DNA of 49,291 bases from Flavobacteriales bacterium (GCA_004213645.1 SGZF01000007.1:1-49291); one strand, 5' to 3'. Counted from the first letter of the stretch, positions 7,772 to 16,939 are shown. Numbers and translations: made by a program. The notes: generated by a model from the letters alone, not told the origin.

Positions 7772-8865
7772 TCTTCTGTCAAATTTATAAGCTTAGTTAA
7801 ACTTATTGCAAAGCAAGTAAACACTATCTTTGAGTTTACATTTCTTGTGATAGAATAATGCGAATCTTCTATTAACCTGATTATTTCCTGTACATTTTTG
7901 CTGTGAATAAAAGGAGATAGTTTTTCTATTTGAAAACCTGAATTAGAAAAAAAAGATGTAAGGTTTGAAGATTTGTAGCTCACAAGCATTACTTCTCTAA
8001 CAAGATAAGAACAATAACCAAGAAATTCTTTTTGCTGTTCTCTAGAATTTGAAGAAACTTTCTCAGCCCACTTAGTAAGGTCTAACACCGCCTTTTTACT
8101 TTTTTTTGCCAAAAAAGCAAATCTTAAACATTCAACAAAGGTTTGTTCATGAGAGATTGAAGAAGCTTCTTCAAGTATATAATTCATAGATCTTGAAAGG
8201 CTTCCTCTGGACGATGATGTAATTAGTTCATAGTCTATTCCCTCAAACGAATTCTCTAGATAAGCTTTGTGAACTTTATAACTGACAGGACTAAGTGTAG
8301 ATATTTGGCAACGAGAAATAATTGTAGGTAATATTTCTTGAATGTTTTGGGTTATTAATATAAAATACGTGTCTGAAGGCGGCTCTTCTAAGATTTTTAA
8401 CAGTTTATTTGAAGATTGAGGCTTCATAGTTTCTGCTCCCCAAAAAATAAAAACTTTATTGCCTCCAAGGAATGGTTTTAATATAGCTTTTTTTTGAACT
8501 TTGTCAATTTCAGAAACTTTGATAGACCCTTGAGAGCTTGAGTTGCCAATAAAGTTTGACCATTTTTGAAAGTCAGAAAAAGGATACTCCTTAATAAAGG
8601 AAAGCCATTCACTATAAATATTTTCGTTTTCTTTAACTGAAGCAAAAGTAGGAAAAGAGAAATACAAATCAGGGTGATTTAAAATATCGCCAAGATATGA
8701 GTCACCATTTTTAAGCAAGCCCCTTGCTATTTCAATGGCAAAATTTAATCCCCCGTAGCCATCTTTATCAATAATAATTTTTGATTGTGGATAGTTTTTT
8801 TTTTTAATAGAGGTGTAGATCTTTTCTTTAATATGCTCTTGACCCAAAATTCTATCTAAATCCAT
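7768..8865 (-). CDS. holB: DNA polymerase III delta' subunit-like clamp-loader protein
   Basis: A clamp-loader subunit of the replicative polymerase. It opens with LGQEHIKEKIY, as HolB/DnaX proteins do. The P-loop region is degenerate (DKDGYGG), as expected of the non-hydrolysing delta'. The sensor-1 region contains FILITQNIQEILPTIISRCQ, with the SRC motif diagnostic of this family near residue 187. The length is 365 residues from ATG 8865. An in-frame TTG at 8871 lies inside the promoter -7 element 8869-8876 and is rejected as start. Divergent from pgk. Confidence 0.88.
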   Translation of the reverse strand: MDLDRILGQEHIKEKIYTSIKKKNYPQSKIIIDKDGYGGLNFAIEIARGLLKNGDSYLGDILNHPDLYFSFPTFASVKENENIYSEWLSFIKEYPFSDFQKWSNFIGNSSSQGSIKVSEIDKVQKKAILKPFLGGNKVFIFWGAETMKPQSSNKLLKILEEPPSDTYFILITQNIQEILPTIISRCQISTLSPVSYKVHKAYLENSFEGIDYELITSSSRGSLSRSMNYILEEASSISHEQTFVECLRFAFLAKKSKKAVLDLTKWAEKVSSNSREQQKEFLGYCSYLVREVMLVSYKSSNLTSFFSNSGFQIEKLSPFIHSKNVQEIIRLIEDSHYSITRNVNSKIVFTCFAISLTKLINLTED

Positions 8866-8868
8866 ACT

Positions 8869-8876
8869 CAAATATA
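8869..8876 (-). promoter_or_regulatory. Promoter -7 element for holB
   Basis: The minus strand reads TATATTTG (exact TAnnTTTG), with 3 nt between its last base and the ATG at 8865. This predicts a leaderless transcript. Confidence 0.55.
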
Positions 8877-8886
8877 TATCATATTA

Positions 8887-8894
8887 TATCTTTG
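8887..8894 (+). promoter_or_regulatory. Promoter -7 element for pgk
   Basis: TATCTTTG, an exact TAnnTTTG match, 19 nt upstream of the pgk ATG. It leaves a leader of only about a dozen bases and is paired divergently with the holB element 10 bp away. Confidence 0.55.
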
Positions 8895-8913
8895 TCGACA
8901 TAATTATATTAAC

Positions 8914-10107
8914 ATGCTCGATCTACATAAACAAGATTTAAATAACAAAAGAGTTATAGTAAGGGTTGATTTAAATGTTCCAGTCGATCAGATGGATAAT
9001 GTTACAGATATTACTAGAATTGAGGCCTGTCAAGCAACTATTGAATTAGTATTACAATTAGGAGGTTCATGTGTGTTGTTATCTCACCTAGGCAGACCAA
9101 GAGGAAAAGACAAAAGGTTTTCTTTAAAAAAGATTGTTACAACAGTTTCAACAGTTTTAAATAAGCCAATTCTGTTTTTTGAAGACTGTATTGGAGATTC
9201 AGCAGAACAAGCAACGTTAGAATTAGAGCCAGGTCAGATTATCCTTATGGAAAACCTTAGGTTTTATGAAGAGGAAACAGCAGGAGATATAGAATTTGCC
9301 AAAAAATTAGCAAGATTAGGGGATCTTTATGTAAACGATGCTTTTGGAACATCTCATAGAGAACATGCATCAACAGCTACTATTGCTAAATTTTTTAAAA
9401 ATAAAAAGTTTGCGGGTAATTTACTCCAAAAGGAGCTAGAGGCAATAAGTCAAATCGCAAATCATGGTGAAAAACCTGTACTTGCAATACTTGGAGGTGC
9501 AAAGGTTTCAAGCAAGCTTAGTATACTTTATAATCTTGTTAAAAAAGTAGATAAAATAATTATCGGAGGTGGAATGGCTTATACTTTTTTAAAAGCAAAA
9601 GGAGGAGCAGTAGGTAAGTCACTTCTTGAAGAGCATCTAGTAGCAGAAGCAAAAGAAATACTATTAATAGCAAAAAAACTTGGCAAAGAAATTATCTTAC
9701 CAACTGACATTTTAGCGTCAAAAGACTTTGACAATAATCAAGATATTAAAACTTTTAAATCAAGTGAAATAGATGATGAATGGATGGGGCTAGACATAGG
9801 TGTAGAATCTGCTGAGAAATTTAAAAATGAAATTTTTACCAGTAAAACAATTTTTTGGAATGGACCAGTTGGTGTTTTTGAGAAAGAACTTTTTTCCAAC
9901 GGAACAAGATCACTTTGTACTTCTCTTAAACAAGCTAAGGAAAGAGGAATAAATGTTATAGTAGGAGGAGGAGACTCAATAGCAGCATTAAAAAAGCTTG
10001 GAAATAAGGAATGGGTTAGTTATATTTCAACTGGAGGAGGAGCCCTTTTAGAAAGTCTTGAGGGAAAAACCTTGCCCGGAGTCAAAGCTTTAGCTAATGA
10101 TTATTAA
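8914..10107 (+). CDS. pgk: Phosphoglycerate kinase
   Basis: Glycolytic enzyme transferring phosphate between 1,3-bisphosphoglycerate and ADP. At 397 residues it is full length. Recognisable blocks are VIVRVDLNVPVD (about residues 14-25), LLSHLGRPRGK (about 57-67), the LMENLRFYEEE block near 110, the inter-domain ILGGAKVSSK (about 192-201), WNGPVGVFE near 315, and the C-terminal STGGGALLESLEG. The pgk 3' end overlaps the DUF4837 lipoprotein gene by 11 nt, so the two are probably co-transcribed. Confidence 0.97.
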   Translation: MLDLHKQDLNNKRVIVRVDLNVPVDQMDNVTDITRIEACQATIELVLQLGGSCVLLSHLGRPRGKDKRFSLKKIVTTVSTVLNKPILFFEDCIGDSAEQATLELEPGQIILMENLRFYEEETAGDIEFAKKLARLGDLYVNDAFGTSHREHASTATIAKFFKNKKFAGNLLQKELEAISQIANHGEKPVLAILGGAKVSSKLSILYNLVKKVDKIIIGGGMAYTFLKAKGGAVGKSLLEEHLVAEAKEILLIAKKLGKEIILPTDILASKDFDNNQDIKTFKSSEIDDEWMGLDIGVESAEKFKNEIFTSKTIFWNGPVGVFEKELFSNGTRSLCTSLKQAKERGINVIVGGGDSIAALKKLGNKEWVSYISTGGGALLESLEGKTLPGVKALANDY

Positions 10108-11074
10108 AGATAGTTTTATTGCACTTCTAATTTGTATTTTATTTACTTCTTGTCAATCAAATGGGTCAAAAGCGTATGTTCCTGAATCAAATGGAAATAT
10201 AAATTCATTGACAATTGTAATGGGAAAAAATGCATGGGGCGGAAATCTTGGAAAATCAATAAAAGCATCTTTAATGGAACCATATGAGGGCCTTCCATTT
10301 GATGAACCCAAGTACGATCTTTACCATTTAGAGCCTTCACTTTTTAGTGGGTTTGCAAGAAGTGGCAGAAATATATTAGTTTTTAACAGAGACACTACGG
10401 ATCAAGGTTTTAGATTAATAAGAAATCTCTGGGCAAGACCTCAAATTACAGCCATAATAACAGGTGAAGATCAAGATGTTATGAACTTTTATTTTGAAGA
10501 AAATAAAAGTCTTTTAATGCGATCAATTTCTGAAAATGAACGACTAGAAAAAATTAGGAGGATGTCAAAGTCCTTAAATAGTGACTCCCAGCTTATAGAT
10601 AGATATGGAATAAACTTAACTTTCCCAGATGCTTATGAAACAGTTAAAGACACCACTAATTTTGTTTGGATCGAAAAGCAAGTTGTAAAAGGTCACTTAA
10701 ACATAATCGCTTATACACTTCCATATGAAATTGATCTAAAAAAAATAGAGGAAAGAATACCAAAAATTAGAGATTCAATAGGAGAGTTATATATTCCAGG
10801 AAGAGTTCCAGGATCATATATGATAACTGAAAGGGCATACTTGCCTTATTATTATAAAACAAAAGTTAATAATTTAGATGCTATACTTACCAAAGGGACT
10901 TGGGAGGTTCAGAATGATTTTATGGCAGGGCCATATGTAAACTACATAATAAAAGACACAATCAACAAAAGAAATATTGTGTTAGAGGGGTTTTCATTTG
11001 CTCCATCGGAAAGCAAAAGAGACTATATGTTTGAGTTAAACACGATTATAACAACAATGAGACTAGTTAACTAG
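10097..11074 (+). CDS. DUF4837 family lipoprotein
   Basis: A 325-residue protein with a lipoprotein signal: a short hydrophobic stretch ending in the lipobox LFTSC, placing the lipidated cysteine near residue 19. It matches the Bacteroidota-restricted DUF4837 family, which has no known function; the LARPQ-like NLWARPQI segment and paired RSGRNILVF and SYMITERAYLPYY blocks are visible. As a lipoprotein without an obvious retention sequence it is probably membrane-anchored in the periplasm or outer membrane. The start codon overlaps the end of pgk. Convergent with tatA, 5 nt apart. Confidence 0.8.
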   Translation: MIIKDSFIALLICILFTSCQSNGSKAYVPESNGNINSLTIVMGKNAWGGNLGKSIKASLMEPYEGLPFDEPKYDLYHLEPSLFSGFARSGRNILVFNRDTTDQGFRLIRNLWARPQITAIITGEDQDVMNFYFEENKSLLMRSISENERLEKIRRMSKSLNSDSQLIDRYGINLTFPDAYETVKDTTNFVWIEKQVVKGHLNIIAYTLPYEIDLKKIEERIPKIRDSIGELYIPGRVPGSYMITERAYLPYYYKTKVNNLDAILTKGTWEVQNDFMAGPYVNYIIKDTINKRNIVLEGFSFAPSESKRDYMFELNTIITTMRLVN

Positions 11075-11079
11075 AATAA

Positions 11080-11232
11080 TTATTCTTTATTATCATCATC
11101 ATCATCTTTAGTGGCTTTTTTAAATTCCTTTATACCACTACCAAGCCCTCTCATAAGCTCAGGAATTTTTCTACCACCAAAGAGTAAAAGAACAACGATA
11201 ATTATTAATATAATTTGAGGTCCACCTATCAT
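11080..11232 (-). CDS. tatA: Sec-independent translocase subunit TatA
   Basis: A 50-residue protein, just short for automated callers. It has an N-terminal membrane helix ([14 protein letters not shown], residues 7-20), the invariant FGGRKIPEL hinge (18-26), an amphipathic helix [13 protein letters not shown] (28-40) and an acidic tail with five consecutive aspartates encoded by a GAT repeat. This is the TatA layout; TatA oligomers carry folded twin-arginine substrates across the inner membrane. tatC is not in the window. A candidate substrate, the aminotransferase at 48110, is encoded here. Confidence 0.9.
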   Translation of the reverse strand: MIGGPQIILIIIVVLLLFGGRKIPELMRGLGSGIKEFKKATKDDDDDNKE

Positions 11233-11263
11233 ATATATAAATTTATGGAACTTAGTTCCAATA

Positions 11264-11271
11264 CAAATTTA
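11264..11271 (-). promoter_or_regulatory. Promoter -7 element for tatA
   Basis: The minus strand reads TAAATTTG, an exact TAnnTTTG match, 31 nt upstream of the tatA ATG. No matching -33 TTG seen. Confidence 0.4.
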
Positions 11272-11331
11272 CTGAATTATTTTTGTAAAGTGTATTTATT
11301 ATTCAGATAATAACTTCTGCAGAACTATACA

Positions 11332-11339
11332 TATATTTG
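11332..11339 (+). promoter_or_regulatory. Promoter -7 element for the M23 peptidase gene
   Basis: TATATTTG matches TAnnTTTG and ends 5 nt before the ATG at 11345, again implying a leaderless message. The tatA and M23 promoters are divergent in a 112-nt gap. Confidence 0.5.
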
Positions 11340-11344
11340 TATTA

Positions 11345-12202
11345 ATGCCTAAAAAGAAAAAACATACCTTAATTGATAAACTTTCAGATCGATTTCATAT
11401 TCTTTTAGTAAAGGAGAAAACACTTGAAAAGAAAAAGCTTTTTTCATCATCCCTTATTAATTTGATATCATCATCACTATTTGCTTTTTTGCTACTTTTA
11501 TCGATAACTTTTCTTTTAATATACTTTACACCTCTTAAAGAATATTTTAGGGGATACACGAGTATTGAACTTCGAGAAAATGCAGTTGAAAATTCTATGA
11601 AATTAGATTCATTAGAGAATCTTTACATAACTCAAAGTAACTATATAAACTCCTTAAGGGACTTGCTTTCAGGAAACATCACTTTTGAAGATATTGATCG
11701 ATATGATGGAAATATCGAAAATAATATTGTAGAGCTTGAGATTATAGAAACAAATAGAGACGACTCTCTATTAAGAGCTATAGTTGAGGAAGAAGACAAA
11801 TACAATGCTTTTGACGTTCAAGGTCAAAGATTTACATCTGTTCTGTTTCCCCCAGTTAAGGGCGGACTTTCTTCAGTGTTTGATGTTGATACTAAGCATT
11901 ATGGAGTAGACATAGTTATTCCAGAAAACTCTCCTGTTCATTCTATAAGCGAAGGGATTGTTGTTTTTTCTGAATGGACATCAACTACAGGTTTTGTTAT
12001 TATTATAGAACATCTAAATGGGCTAACCTCAATTTATAAACACAATTCTTCTATTGTTAAAAATCAAGGTGATAGAGTCGATACGGGTGAAATAATTGCA
12101 TTTTCTGGAGATACGGGATCCCTCACTACAGGCCCTCATCTTCATTTTGAATTATGGCATCAAGGGGAACCTGTAGACCCTCAAAGCTATATCGATTTCT
12201 AA
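11345..12202 (+). CDS. M23 family peptidoglycan metallopeptidase (LytM type)
   Basis: A 285-residue membrane-anchored endopeptidase. A basic N-terminus precedes one transmembrane helix (about residues 35-58). A short coiled coil (70-105) and a linker lead to a C-terminal M23 domain (about 165-285). The zinc ligands are intact: H185-x3-D189 (HYGVD) and H265-x-H267 (HLHFELW). Such enzymes cut peptide cross-links in the cell wall from the periplasmic side. The gene abuts the following GH3 gene with no spacer, so they form one transcription unit. It contrasts with the degenerate M23 domain at 27723-28931. Confidence 0.9.
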   Translation: MPKKKKHTLIDKLSDRFHILLVKEKTLEKKKLFSSSLINLISSSLFAFLLLLSITFLLIYFTPLKEYFRGYTSIELRENAVENSMKLDSLENLYITQSNYINSLRDLLSGNITFEDIDRYDGNIENNIVELEIIETNRDDSLLRAIVEEEDKYNAFDVQGQRFTSVLFPPVKGGLSSVFDVDTKHYGVDIVIPENSPVHSISEGIVVFSEWTSTTGFVIIIEHLNGLTSIYKHNSSIVKNQGDRVDTGEIIAFSGDTGSLTTGPHLHFELWHQGEPVDPQSYIDF

Positions 12203-13696
12203 ATGAAGACATTAATAACAATAATATTCGCTAAACTTGTCAAGATAAAAAATCAGAAATGGATATTAAACCCTATTCAATCCCAGGATAAAACATTTCA
12301 AAAGCTAATAAGGACTGCATTGAGAACTAGCTTTGGTAATGAACATGATTTTTCAGAAATAATCACTTACGATGATTTTAAAAAGAAAGTCCCAGTCAGA
12401 GATTATGAAGGGTTTAAACCATATGTTGATAAAGTTGTAAATGGTGAAAAAAACATACTATGGCCTGGAAAACCTCTATATTTTGCAAAAACAAGCGGAA
12501 CAACATCAGGAGCAAAGTATATTCCAATCACCAAGGAGTCAATTAAGACACATGTAAACTCTGCAAGAGATGCTTTGTTAAATTATTTTTTAAAAACTAA
12601 AAATTATAAACTAATTAACGGAAAGCATATGTTTCTTCAGGGAAGTCCAGTACTTTCAAAAAAAAATGGAGTATTTATTGGAAGGCTTTCAGGAATAAGC
12701 GCACATTATATTCCTAAATTATTTTTAAAAAACAGAAAACCATCTTGGGAAACAAATTGTATTGAAGATTGGGAAGAAAAAGTAGACAAGATAATTAAAG
12801 AAACAGTCGGCGAAAAAATGACAATTATTGCTGGGATTCCCTCTTGGGTGCAAATGTATTTTGAAAAAATTGTTTTAGATACACAAAAATCAATTAGTGA
12901 GGTTTTTCCTAATCTATCACTATATGTATATGGAGGGGTAAGTTATGAACCATACAGATCAACATTTAATAAGTTGTTTGGAAAAAAAATTGACACATTA
13001 GCAACATTTCCTGCTTCTGAAGGGTTCTTTGGATATCAAGACACCTTTCAGGAAGGAGAAACAGACCTTTTGCTTTTACTAAACAATGGTATATTCTATG
13101 AATTCATTAAGGCTAGTGATTTTTTAGAAGGAAAATATGCTAGAAGACCTCTTAAAGAAGTTGAGCTAAACGTAAATTATTTGTTAATTATTTCGACATC
13201 AGCAGGCTTGTGGGCATACAACATTGGAGATACTGTAAAATTTACTTCTTTAAAACCATACAAAATAATAGTTACCGGAAGGGTTAAACACTTCCTTTCA
13301 GCTTTTGGTGAGCATGTGATTTCAGAAGAAGTGGAAAATGCAATGAAGGTTGCAACAAATAAACATGGAGTCACTATAAGAGAGTTTACTGTTGCACCAA
13401 ATATTAATCCAAAAAATGGTCTTCCACGACATGAATGGTATATTGAGTTTGAGACTGATCCTGAGAACACAAAAAGTTTTGCATCTACTTTAGAAATGGA
13501 GATGATAGGTCAAAACATCTATTATGAAGATCTTATAAAGGGAAATATAATTCAACAACTAGAGGTTATTGTTGTAAATCAAGGTGGGTTTAATTACTAC
13601 ATGAAGTTAGAGGGAAGGCTGGGTGGTCAAAATAAAGTTCCAAGACTATCTAATGATAGACAAATAGCAGATAAATTAAATGCATATAACTCTTGA
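12203..13696 (+). CDS. GH3 auxin-responsive promoter family protein
   Basis: A 497-residue member of the bacterial GH3 group within the adenylate-forming ligase superfamily. Plant GH3 enzymes join amino acids to acyl acids through acyl-AMP. The nucleotide-binding motif is visible as KTSGTTSGAKYIPIT (about residues 95-109), and a second motif region is ASEGFFGYQD near 272-281. The C-terminal small domain is complete. The bacterial substrate is unknown; I infer acyl or amino-acid conjugation only from the fold. ATG directly follows the M23 stop, and the next gene overlaps its TGA. Confidence 0.85.
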   Translation: MKTLITIIFAKLVKIKNQKWILNPIQSQDKTFQKLIRTALRTSFGNEHDFSEIITYDDFKKKVPVRDYEGFKPYVDKVVNGEKNILWPGKPLYFAKTSGTTSGAKYIPITKESIKTHVNSARDALLNYFLKTKNYKLINGKHMFLQGSPVLSKKNGVFIGRLSGISAHYIPKLFLKNRKPSWETNCIEDWEEKVDKIIKETVGEKMTIIAGIPSWVQMYFEKIVLDTQKSISEVFPNLSLYVYGGVSYEPYRSTFNKLFGKKIDTLATFPASEGFFGYQDTFQEGETDLLLLLNNGIFYEFIKASDFLEGKYARRPLKEVELNVNYLLIISTSAGLWAYNIGDTVKFTSLKPYKIIVTGRVKHFLSAFGEHVISEEVENAMKVATNKHGVTIREFTVAPNINPKNGLPRHEWYIEFETDPENTKSFASTLEMEMIGQNIYYEDLIKGNIIQQLEVIVVNQGGFNYYMKLEGRLGGQNKVPRLSNDRQIADKLNAYNS

Positions 13697-14748
13697 AGAA
13701 GACAGCAACAATTGTGTTTTCCATTGAACGGAGCTTCGTTAAGTCAGATATTTTAATTTTTGAAGCATTAGGCTTTAAGGTTTTAAAGATTAAGTCCGAA
13801 CCACATAAGACAATAACACTTTTTATTTTAAATAGATTTAAAGAAGCCTTAAAATCAATTATCTATTTGCCAAAGTCCGATTTCGTTGTTTCTTGGTTCA
13901 ATGACTATCATACCTTTATGCCAATTTTAATTTCAAAATTATTATTCAAAAAATCAATAATTATTGTAGGTGGTTACGACGCTATAGTTGATAAAGAAAA
14001 TAAACACGGGATTTTCCTAAATAATGGATTAAGATCATATATAGCTAAAGTAAATTATAAAATGGCAAGTGAAGTATGGGTCGTCCACAAAACATTGGAA
14101 AATGGATGTAGACATGCTGAAGAAAAATTTAATATCACTTCAGGAGTTAGAAATTTCGTAGATAAAAAAAAAATAATAATTAAGGAAATTAATACCGGCT
14201 ATGATTCAAGGTTTTGGAATTATGATCAAGAAAAAGATAAATCAGGCGTCTTGACAGCTGCATTTTTTTCCGATAAACGAGTTATAAGCATTAAGGGGCT
14301 CAAGCTTTTTAACAAACTTGCTTCTCTTGTTCCAGATGTAAACTTCACTATTGCAGGGGAATCAGGAATAAATATAGAAGAAATCATAAATCTAGAACCC
14401 AATGTGAATGTAATAGGGGTTCAAAGTAAAACCCAAATGAAAGAACTGTATCAAAAAAATAAATTTTATTTTCAAGGCTCTAGATTAGAAGGTCTGCCAA
14501 ATACAGTTTGCGAAGCAATGCTATGTGGATGTGTTCCAATAGGATCAAGAGTTTTTGGAATTCCTGATGTGATTGGGAATGCTGGAATTTTGTTTGATAC
14601 TGAAAAAAATCTTCAACAAGTTGCCAAGTACATTAATTCTGATCTAACAAAATACAACTCCAAAAAAGCAAGACAGAGAATCAAAAGAAAATTGGACGTA
14701 TTATTTAGAATAGAGAAAATAAAAGAAAGAATCGTACAATGGAAATAG
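13693..14748 (+). CDS. GT4-like glycosyltransferase
   Basis: A 351-residue GT-B fold protein resembling group 1 (GT4) glycosyltransferases. The C-terminal donor domain shows SRLEGLPNTVCEAMLCGCVPIGS (EX7E-type motif, about residues 256-278) followed by a GIPDVIGNAGILF block. It probably adds a sugar to a cell-surface glycan; donor and acceptor are unknown. The start is TTG at 13693, overlapping the TGA of the GH3 gene in a TTGA junction, which suggests translational coupling. The 3' end overlaps the pyruvyltransferase gene by 10 nt. Confidence 0.8.
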   Translation: MKKTATIVFSIERSFVKSDILIFEALGFKVLKIKSEPHKTITLFILNRFKEALKSIIYLPKSDFVVSWFNDYHTFMPILISKLLFKKSIIIVGGYDAIVDKENKHGIFLNNGLRSYIAKVNYKMASEVWVVHKTLENGCRHAEEKFNITSGVRNFVDKKKIIIKEINTGYDSRFWNYDQEKDKSGVLTAAFFSDKRVISIKGLKLFNKLASLVPDVNFTIAGESGINIEEIINLEPNVNVIGVQSKTQMKELYQKNKFYFQGSRLEGLPNTVCEAMLCGCVPIGSRVFGIPDVIGNAGILFDTEKNLQQVAKYINSDLTKYNSKKARQRIKRKLDVLFRIEKIKERIVQWK

Positions 14749-15671
14749 GTGTATTAGGATTTTTAGATTCAAAAAATATTGGAGACTATATTCAATCTCA
14801 AGCGGTTATCGACCTCATTAAACCAAATAAAACAAAATTTATTGATCGAGAGAATCTTCATAAATACGATGGAAATAATTTAAAAACAATAATTAATGGT
14901 TGGTTTATGGAAAAACCAAATAACTGGCCTCCAAGTGCAAAGGTCAAACCTCTTTTTTTATCATTCCATATAAACCCATCAATTGTCAAGACATTTCTAA
15001 ATAAAAAATCTATAGAATATTTCAAAAAAAACGAACCCATTGGTTGTAGGGATTATTATACAAGAGATGTACTGATCAAAAAAGGTGTAAATGCTTTTTA
15101 TTCGTCCTGTCTTACAACCACAATTGACAGAAAAAAGTATTTAAAAGAAAAACCCCCGACAGGAATAATTGTCATAGGAGCTTTTGACAGACTAAATCCA
15201 ATAATTGACAATAAATCAATATTTAAATTACTTTTATCAATTATTAAATATCCATTTAAAAAAATCAGCTATACAATTAAGCTAAAAAAATTTAATAACC
15301 ATTTGTTAGGCTTAAACAGGGAAATAAACACACATAGTCAGATTATTAAACAGCCAGTGAAATCTCATCAAAAAGGTATAGAGTTAGCTAAAGAAATGCT
15401 CGAAAAAATTGCTAAGAGTGAAATCATAATTACATCCAGAATTCATGCTGCTCTTCCAGCACTTGCAATGGGATTAAAGGTTATTTTTATTAATGAAGGA
15501 CTTGATCACAATAATCATAAACAAAGGCTTTTAGGATTAAAAAATTATTTCACATGTGTTAACTATAAAGATTTTTTTATGATTAATTTCGATACAATAA
15601 AACAAGATCTTTCACATAAAGAATATGTTTATAATATAAAAAAAACAATTAATAACTTTAAGAATAAATGA
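14739..15671 (+). CDS. Polysaccharide pyruvyl transferase family protein
   Basis: A 310-residue protein with the two signatures of this family: the central EPIGCRDYYTRDVLIKKGV block (about residues 104-122) and the C-terminal IITSRIHAALPALAMGLKVIFI block (about 228-249). Family members attach a pyruvyl ketal to a sugar of an exopolysaccharide or wall polymer. It follows a glycosyltransferase with a 10-nt overlap, so the pair likely modify the same glycan. It overlaps purD by 4 nt (ATGA). Confidence 0.82.
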   Translation: MEIGVLGFLDSKNIGDYIQSQAVIDLIKPNKTKFIDRENLHKYDGNNLKTIINGWFMEKPNNWPPSAKVKPLFLSFHINPSIVKTFLNKKSIEYFKKNEPIGCRDYYTRDVLIKKGVNAFYSSCLTTTIDRKKYLKEKPPTGIIVIGAFDRLNPIIDNKSIFKLLLSIIKYPFKKISYTIKLKKFNNHLLGLNREINTHSQIIKQPVKSHQKGIELAKEMLEKIAKSEIIITSRIHAALPALAMGLKVIFINEGLDHNNHKQRLLGLKNYFTCVNYKDFFMINFDTIKQDLSHKEYVYNIKKTINNFKNK

Positions 15672-16939
15672 ATATCTTAGTTTTAGGATCTGGAGGAAGA
15701 GAACATGCAGTAATTTCAAGTTTCTCAAAAAGCAAAAAATGTTCAAAAATTTATGCACTTCCTGGAAATGGCGGAACATCAATTCTAGCAGAAAACATTA
15801 AAGGAGATATTAATGATTTTGACTTTATTAAGAACCTTGTTATTGAAAAGAATATTTCTATGGTTTTTGTTGGACCAGAAGATCCAATAGTGAATGGAAT
15901 TTATGACTACTTTAAGTCATCTCCGAATCTAAAAAACATAAAAATTATTGCTCCAAGCAAGCTTGCAGGGTCTTTAGAAGGAAGTAAAGATTTTGCTAAA
16001 GATTTTATGGAAAAGTATAATATTCCTACTGCTAGGCACAAAACATTTACTGCAGACAATATTAATGAAGCTGATACTTTTTTGGAATCCATGACACCTC
16101 CTTATGTCTTAAAAGCAGATGGACTTGCTGCAGGAAAAGGAGTATTAATAATATCTGATTTAATAGAAGCAAAGAAAGAGCTTAGGCGCATGATATTAGA
16201 TGAAAAGTTTGGAACAGCTTCCTTAAAAGTTGTTATTGAAGAGTTTCTGGAAGGAATTGAGCTTTCATGTTTTGTGTTAACAGATGGAAAAAACCACAAA
16301 ACACTTCCATTTGCAAAAGACTATAAAAAAATTGGCGAGGGTGACAAAGGTTTAAATACAGGAGGTATGGGGGCAATTTCACCTGTTCCGTTTCTTGATG
16401 ATAAATTTTTATCAAAAATTGAAAATAAAATTATTAAACCAACAATTAAAGGAATTATAAATGAAAAGATGGACTACTTCGGCTTTGTATTTATTGGACT
16501 AATTAAAGTCAAAGATGAACCGATGGTTATTGAGTATAATGTTAGAATGGGAGATCCTGAAACTGAAGTCGTATTTCCTAGAATTAATAATGATGTTATT
16601 GAGCTTTTTGACTCTATGGGAACCTCTAATTTTAATCTTATTAATTTGGACATTAAACCAGATCATGCAGCAACAATTATATTGGTTTCAGAAGGTTATC
16701 CAAATGAATATGAGAAGGAAAAACCTATAAAAGGATTATCTGACACAAAAGACACAATTATTTTTCATGCTGGAACGAAGCGAAGGGGAAAGGAATATAT
16801 AACAAATGGGGGAAGGGTTTTAGCCGTTACATCACTAGCAAAAAACTATCTAGAGGCATTAAAAAAGTCGTACAATCAGATAAAAAAATTAGGGTTTGCT
16901 GACATGTATTACAGAAAAGATATTGGGTTTGATTTATAA
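15668..16939 (+). CDS. purD: Phosphoribosylamine--glycine ligase
   Basis: Second enzyme of purine synthesis, forming glycinamide ribonucleotide from phosphoribosylamine, glycine and ATP. The 423 residues are the usual length. It begins MNILVLGSGGREHA, followed by the ATP-grasp domain with VLKADGLAAGKGVLI (about residues 146-160), the GDKGLNTGGMGAISP signature near 228-242, and YNVRMGDPETEVV near 291-303. The ATG overlaps the stop of the preceding gene. The stop codon overlaps that of the convergent DUF6341 gene. Confidence 0.97.
   Translation: MNILVLGSGGREHAVISSFSKSKKCSKIYALPGNGGTSILAENIKGDINDFDFIKNLVIEKNISMVFVGPEDPIVNGIYDYFKSSPNLKNIKIIAPSKLAGSLEGSKDFAKDFMEKYNIPTARHKTFTADNINEADTFLESMTPPYVLKADGLAAGKGVLIISDLIEAKKELRRMILDEKFGTASLKVVIEEFLEGIELSCFVLTDGKNHKTLPFAKDYKKIGEGDKGLNTGGMGAISPVPFLDDKFLSKIENKIIKPTIKGIINEKMDYFGFVFIGLIKVKDEPMVIEYNVRMGDPETEVVFPRINNDVIELFDSMGTSNFNLINLDIKPDHAATIILVSEGYPNEYEKEKPIKGLSDTKDTIIFHAGTKRRGKEYITNGGRVLAVTSLAKNYLEALKKSYNQIKKLGFADMYYRKDIGFDL

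Noticed and set aside
8866-8871. TTG start for holB
   Set aside because: It overlaps the -7 element 8869-8876; ATG 8865 fits both promoter and family.
11091-11105. GAT/ATC trinucleotide repeat as a microsatellite
   Set aside because: It simply encodes the acidic aspartate tail of TatA, and five copies are too few to call.
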